In this document: positions 62,710-64,000 of the stretch, piece after piece
Layout: the number at the start of each line of letters is the position of its first letter
Position numbering within the stretch: the first letter of the stretch is position 1
DNA from: Vandiemenella viatica
Lineage: Eukaryota > Arthropoda > Insecta > Orthoptera > Morabidae
Assembly (NCBI GenBank): GCA_031002005.1
Contig: JARYHS010008074.1
Coordinates: 351,812,932 to 351,876,931, forward strand
Reading direction: 5' to 3'
DNA length: 64,000 bases
Program-made: the position numbers and the translations under genes
Notes under the pieces: model-generated
The model's input: only the letters and a program-made list of their open reading frames with translations
Told to the model about the DNA's origin: nothing
Database searches by the model: none

Positions 62710-63776
62710 GGCTTCTGGCTACTCCTCTGTATGAGCAGTTCGCGATTCACACCGGTATCCTCCTGAATGAGAGGCCAACAGTCTCGATGAAATTATAGGT
62801 GACAAAATTATAAGTGTTTGATTTAAAAGTGACATGTTCACAGCATCAGCTAATCGTTTCCACAATTTGAGTAGCTGTATGGTGCAAATTGAAATCGAGG
62901 TTTCACGGGATTTGTAAGTATCAACTTGAAATCGACGTTTCACGGGTATTTGTATGTATCGTTTTGTGCTTAGACCGCTGGTGTAAATATTGAGTTCTGT
63001 GATGCACACATATTATGCTTTCATCCTTTGCTCACCCTATCATGATTGGAAGATTGTATTCATTGTGAATACTCATCACATAGTTTTCCTAACCTTTTCC
63101 CCTTTGATCGATAACATCTGTAGTTTTCATCCTTTACACTCCCTGACGGTAATGTGATGTGTGTGTTGGAGGGGACGTGCAGGTTTCTCTGGGAACTGTC
63201 GCTACAGCCGAAACATACATTTTTGTATAAATATGACAATTTGTAGCCAGTTATAGTAATGAAATCACATCCTATAGTTGGGTACTGCACTCTGTGGTAA
63301 ACGCAGGTGTAATTGTCATGTCAACCAACGACATCTTGTTTTGGAAGGAAATTACGTAATTTTGGCAATATTTTACGTATATTAATCATTTTTACCGAGT
63401 TTCATGAAATTTAATGGAATTTATAGGATTCTTACTGAAACTGTATATTTTTCACAAAATTATACTTCTCTCTTTGCTCCCTGTAATGCTCGATACTTTG
63501 TTCTATTTCTCTGACTGGTCAGTTTTCATTATTTTTTATCTATTTTGCACATATTCACACTTTTTAATAAAATTCGTGGAAAGTGGCACATACTTAGTAC
63601 TTATATCCGGCAAAATTTATGTCTTATAGAGTGTTCGTGTCTATTACGATTGGGTCTTAAGACTAGTAAGTGATAAAGGACTCATGAAAAATAACTTGAT
63701 AAAGTACTTTTTAATGGATGGTGGGTAAAAATAAAACAAAGTGAATCATGTACAATGTGTTTTTTATTTATACTTT

Positions 63777-64000
63777 TCACGTGCATGTAGTACCACAAAC
63801 ATCATATCCAGGATCATAATTCTTATTTACTATGTTATTAATATCATCCCATACTAGTAAATGTTTATATGCAATAATTTCAAGTCCAAGCAGTGTATAG
63901 TCCATTGATGAAATGGGGCTGTATGTCACTTGAGTCACATAAACATTATTAATATGCACACTTATCAGTTTTTGGACCCTAGCCATCCGATAGTTGCGCA
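63777..64000 (-). CDS. Open frame running off the window, unknown product
   Basis: Minus-strand frame open from the right edge to a stop at 63777, at least 69 residues after the first in-window Met. It has balanced amino-acid use and ends YDPGYDVCGTTCT. A minus-strand AATAAA lies just past the stop (about 63765). It could be a terminal exon, but I recognise no family. It is not one of the expected lipase exons (no GHSQG, no FLICG-type motif). Confidence 0.3.
   Translation of the reverse strand, partial: RNYRMARVQKLISVHINNVYVTQVTYSPISSMDYTLLGLEIIAYKHLLVWDDINNIVNKNYDPGYDVCGTTCT

Overview
The window is AT-rich insect DNA. It has split genes with GT-AG introns, TATA/initiator promoters, AATAAA poly(A) signals and a dense mix of eukaryotic transposons. 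The tRNA-headed SINEs, with their 'ccatggtttccc...cactccagg' body, recall repeats I associate from memory with polyneopteran insects (stick insects, orthopterans). That assignment is an inference.

Only two kinds of host gene can be supported. The first is a cluster of three small secreted antimicrobial-peptide genes of the glycine-rich coleoptericin/diptericin type. AMP-1 is on the minus strand (CDS 1502-2018, promoter near 3140). AMP-2 is on the plus strand (CDS 12875-14617, promoter near 11700). AMP-3 is on the plus strand (CDS 34609-37710, promoter near 33545). All three share one layout: TATA box, short 5'UTR exon, roughly 1 kb UTR intron, signal-peptide exon, phase-0 intron, and one GC-rich exon carrying the mature peptide after a basic cleavage site. 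The mature exons of AMP-2 and AMP-3 differ at 1 of 207 bases although their signal exons and introns have diverged, which suggests gene conversion or purifying constraint. AMP-1 has a good kappaB-type site next to its TATA box. The second host gene is the 3' part of an acid (gastric/lysosomal-type) lipase on the minus strand, with three exons at 55870-55954, 44943-45085 and 41661-41831. Its 5' exons were not found and probably lie beyond the right edge.

Mobile elements explain much of the rest: an APE-type LINE (18791-22539) inserted in a ~168-bp tandem array and itself split by a precisely bounded 970-bp Helitron; a decayed pogo transposon with terminal repeats and a C-terminal zinc finger (25345-27967); a decayed Penelope-like element with reverse transcriptase and GIY-YIG traces (50320-51240); a second, older LINE on the minus strand (about 45600-47880); six hAT-type elements, most flanked by 8-bp duplications resembling CTCTANAC; a piggyBac-type MITE inside the AMP-1 intron; a foldback element (52416-53142); a second tandem array (53640-55680); and about ten SINE copies. 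Two short sequences on the minus strand, near 16.9 kb and 36.8 kb, match the core of minimal type-I hammerhead ribozymes.

The long remaining stretches (for example 1-1300, 4.7-6.6, 15-16.8, 32-33.3, 40.3-41.6 and 58.2-61.7 kb) show no gene or recognisable RNA.
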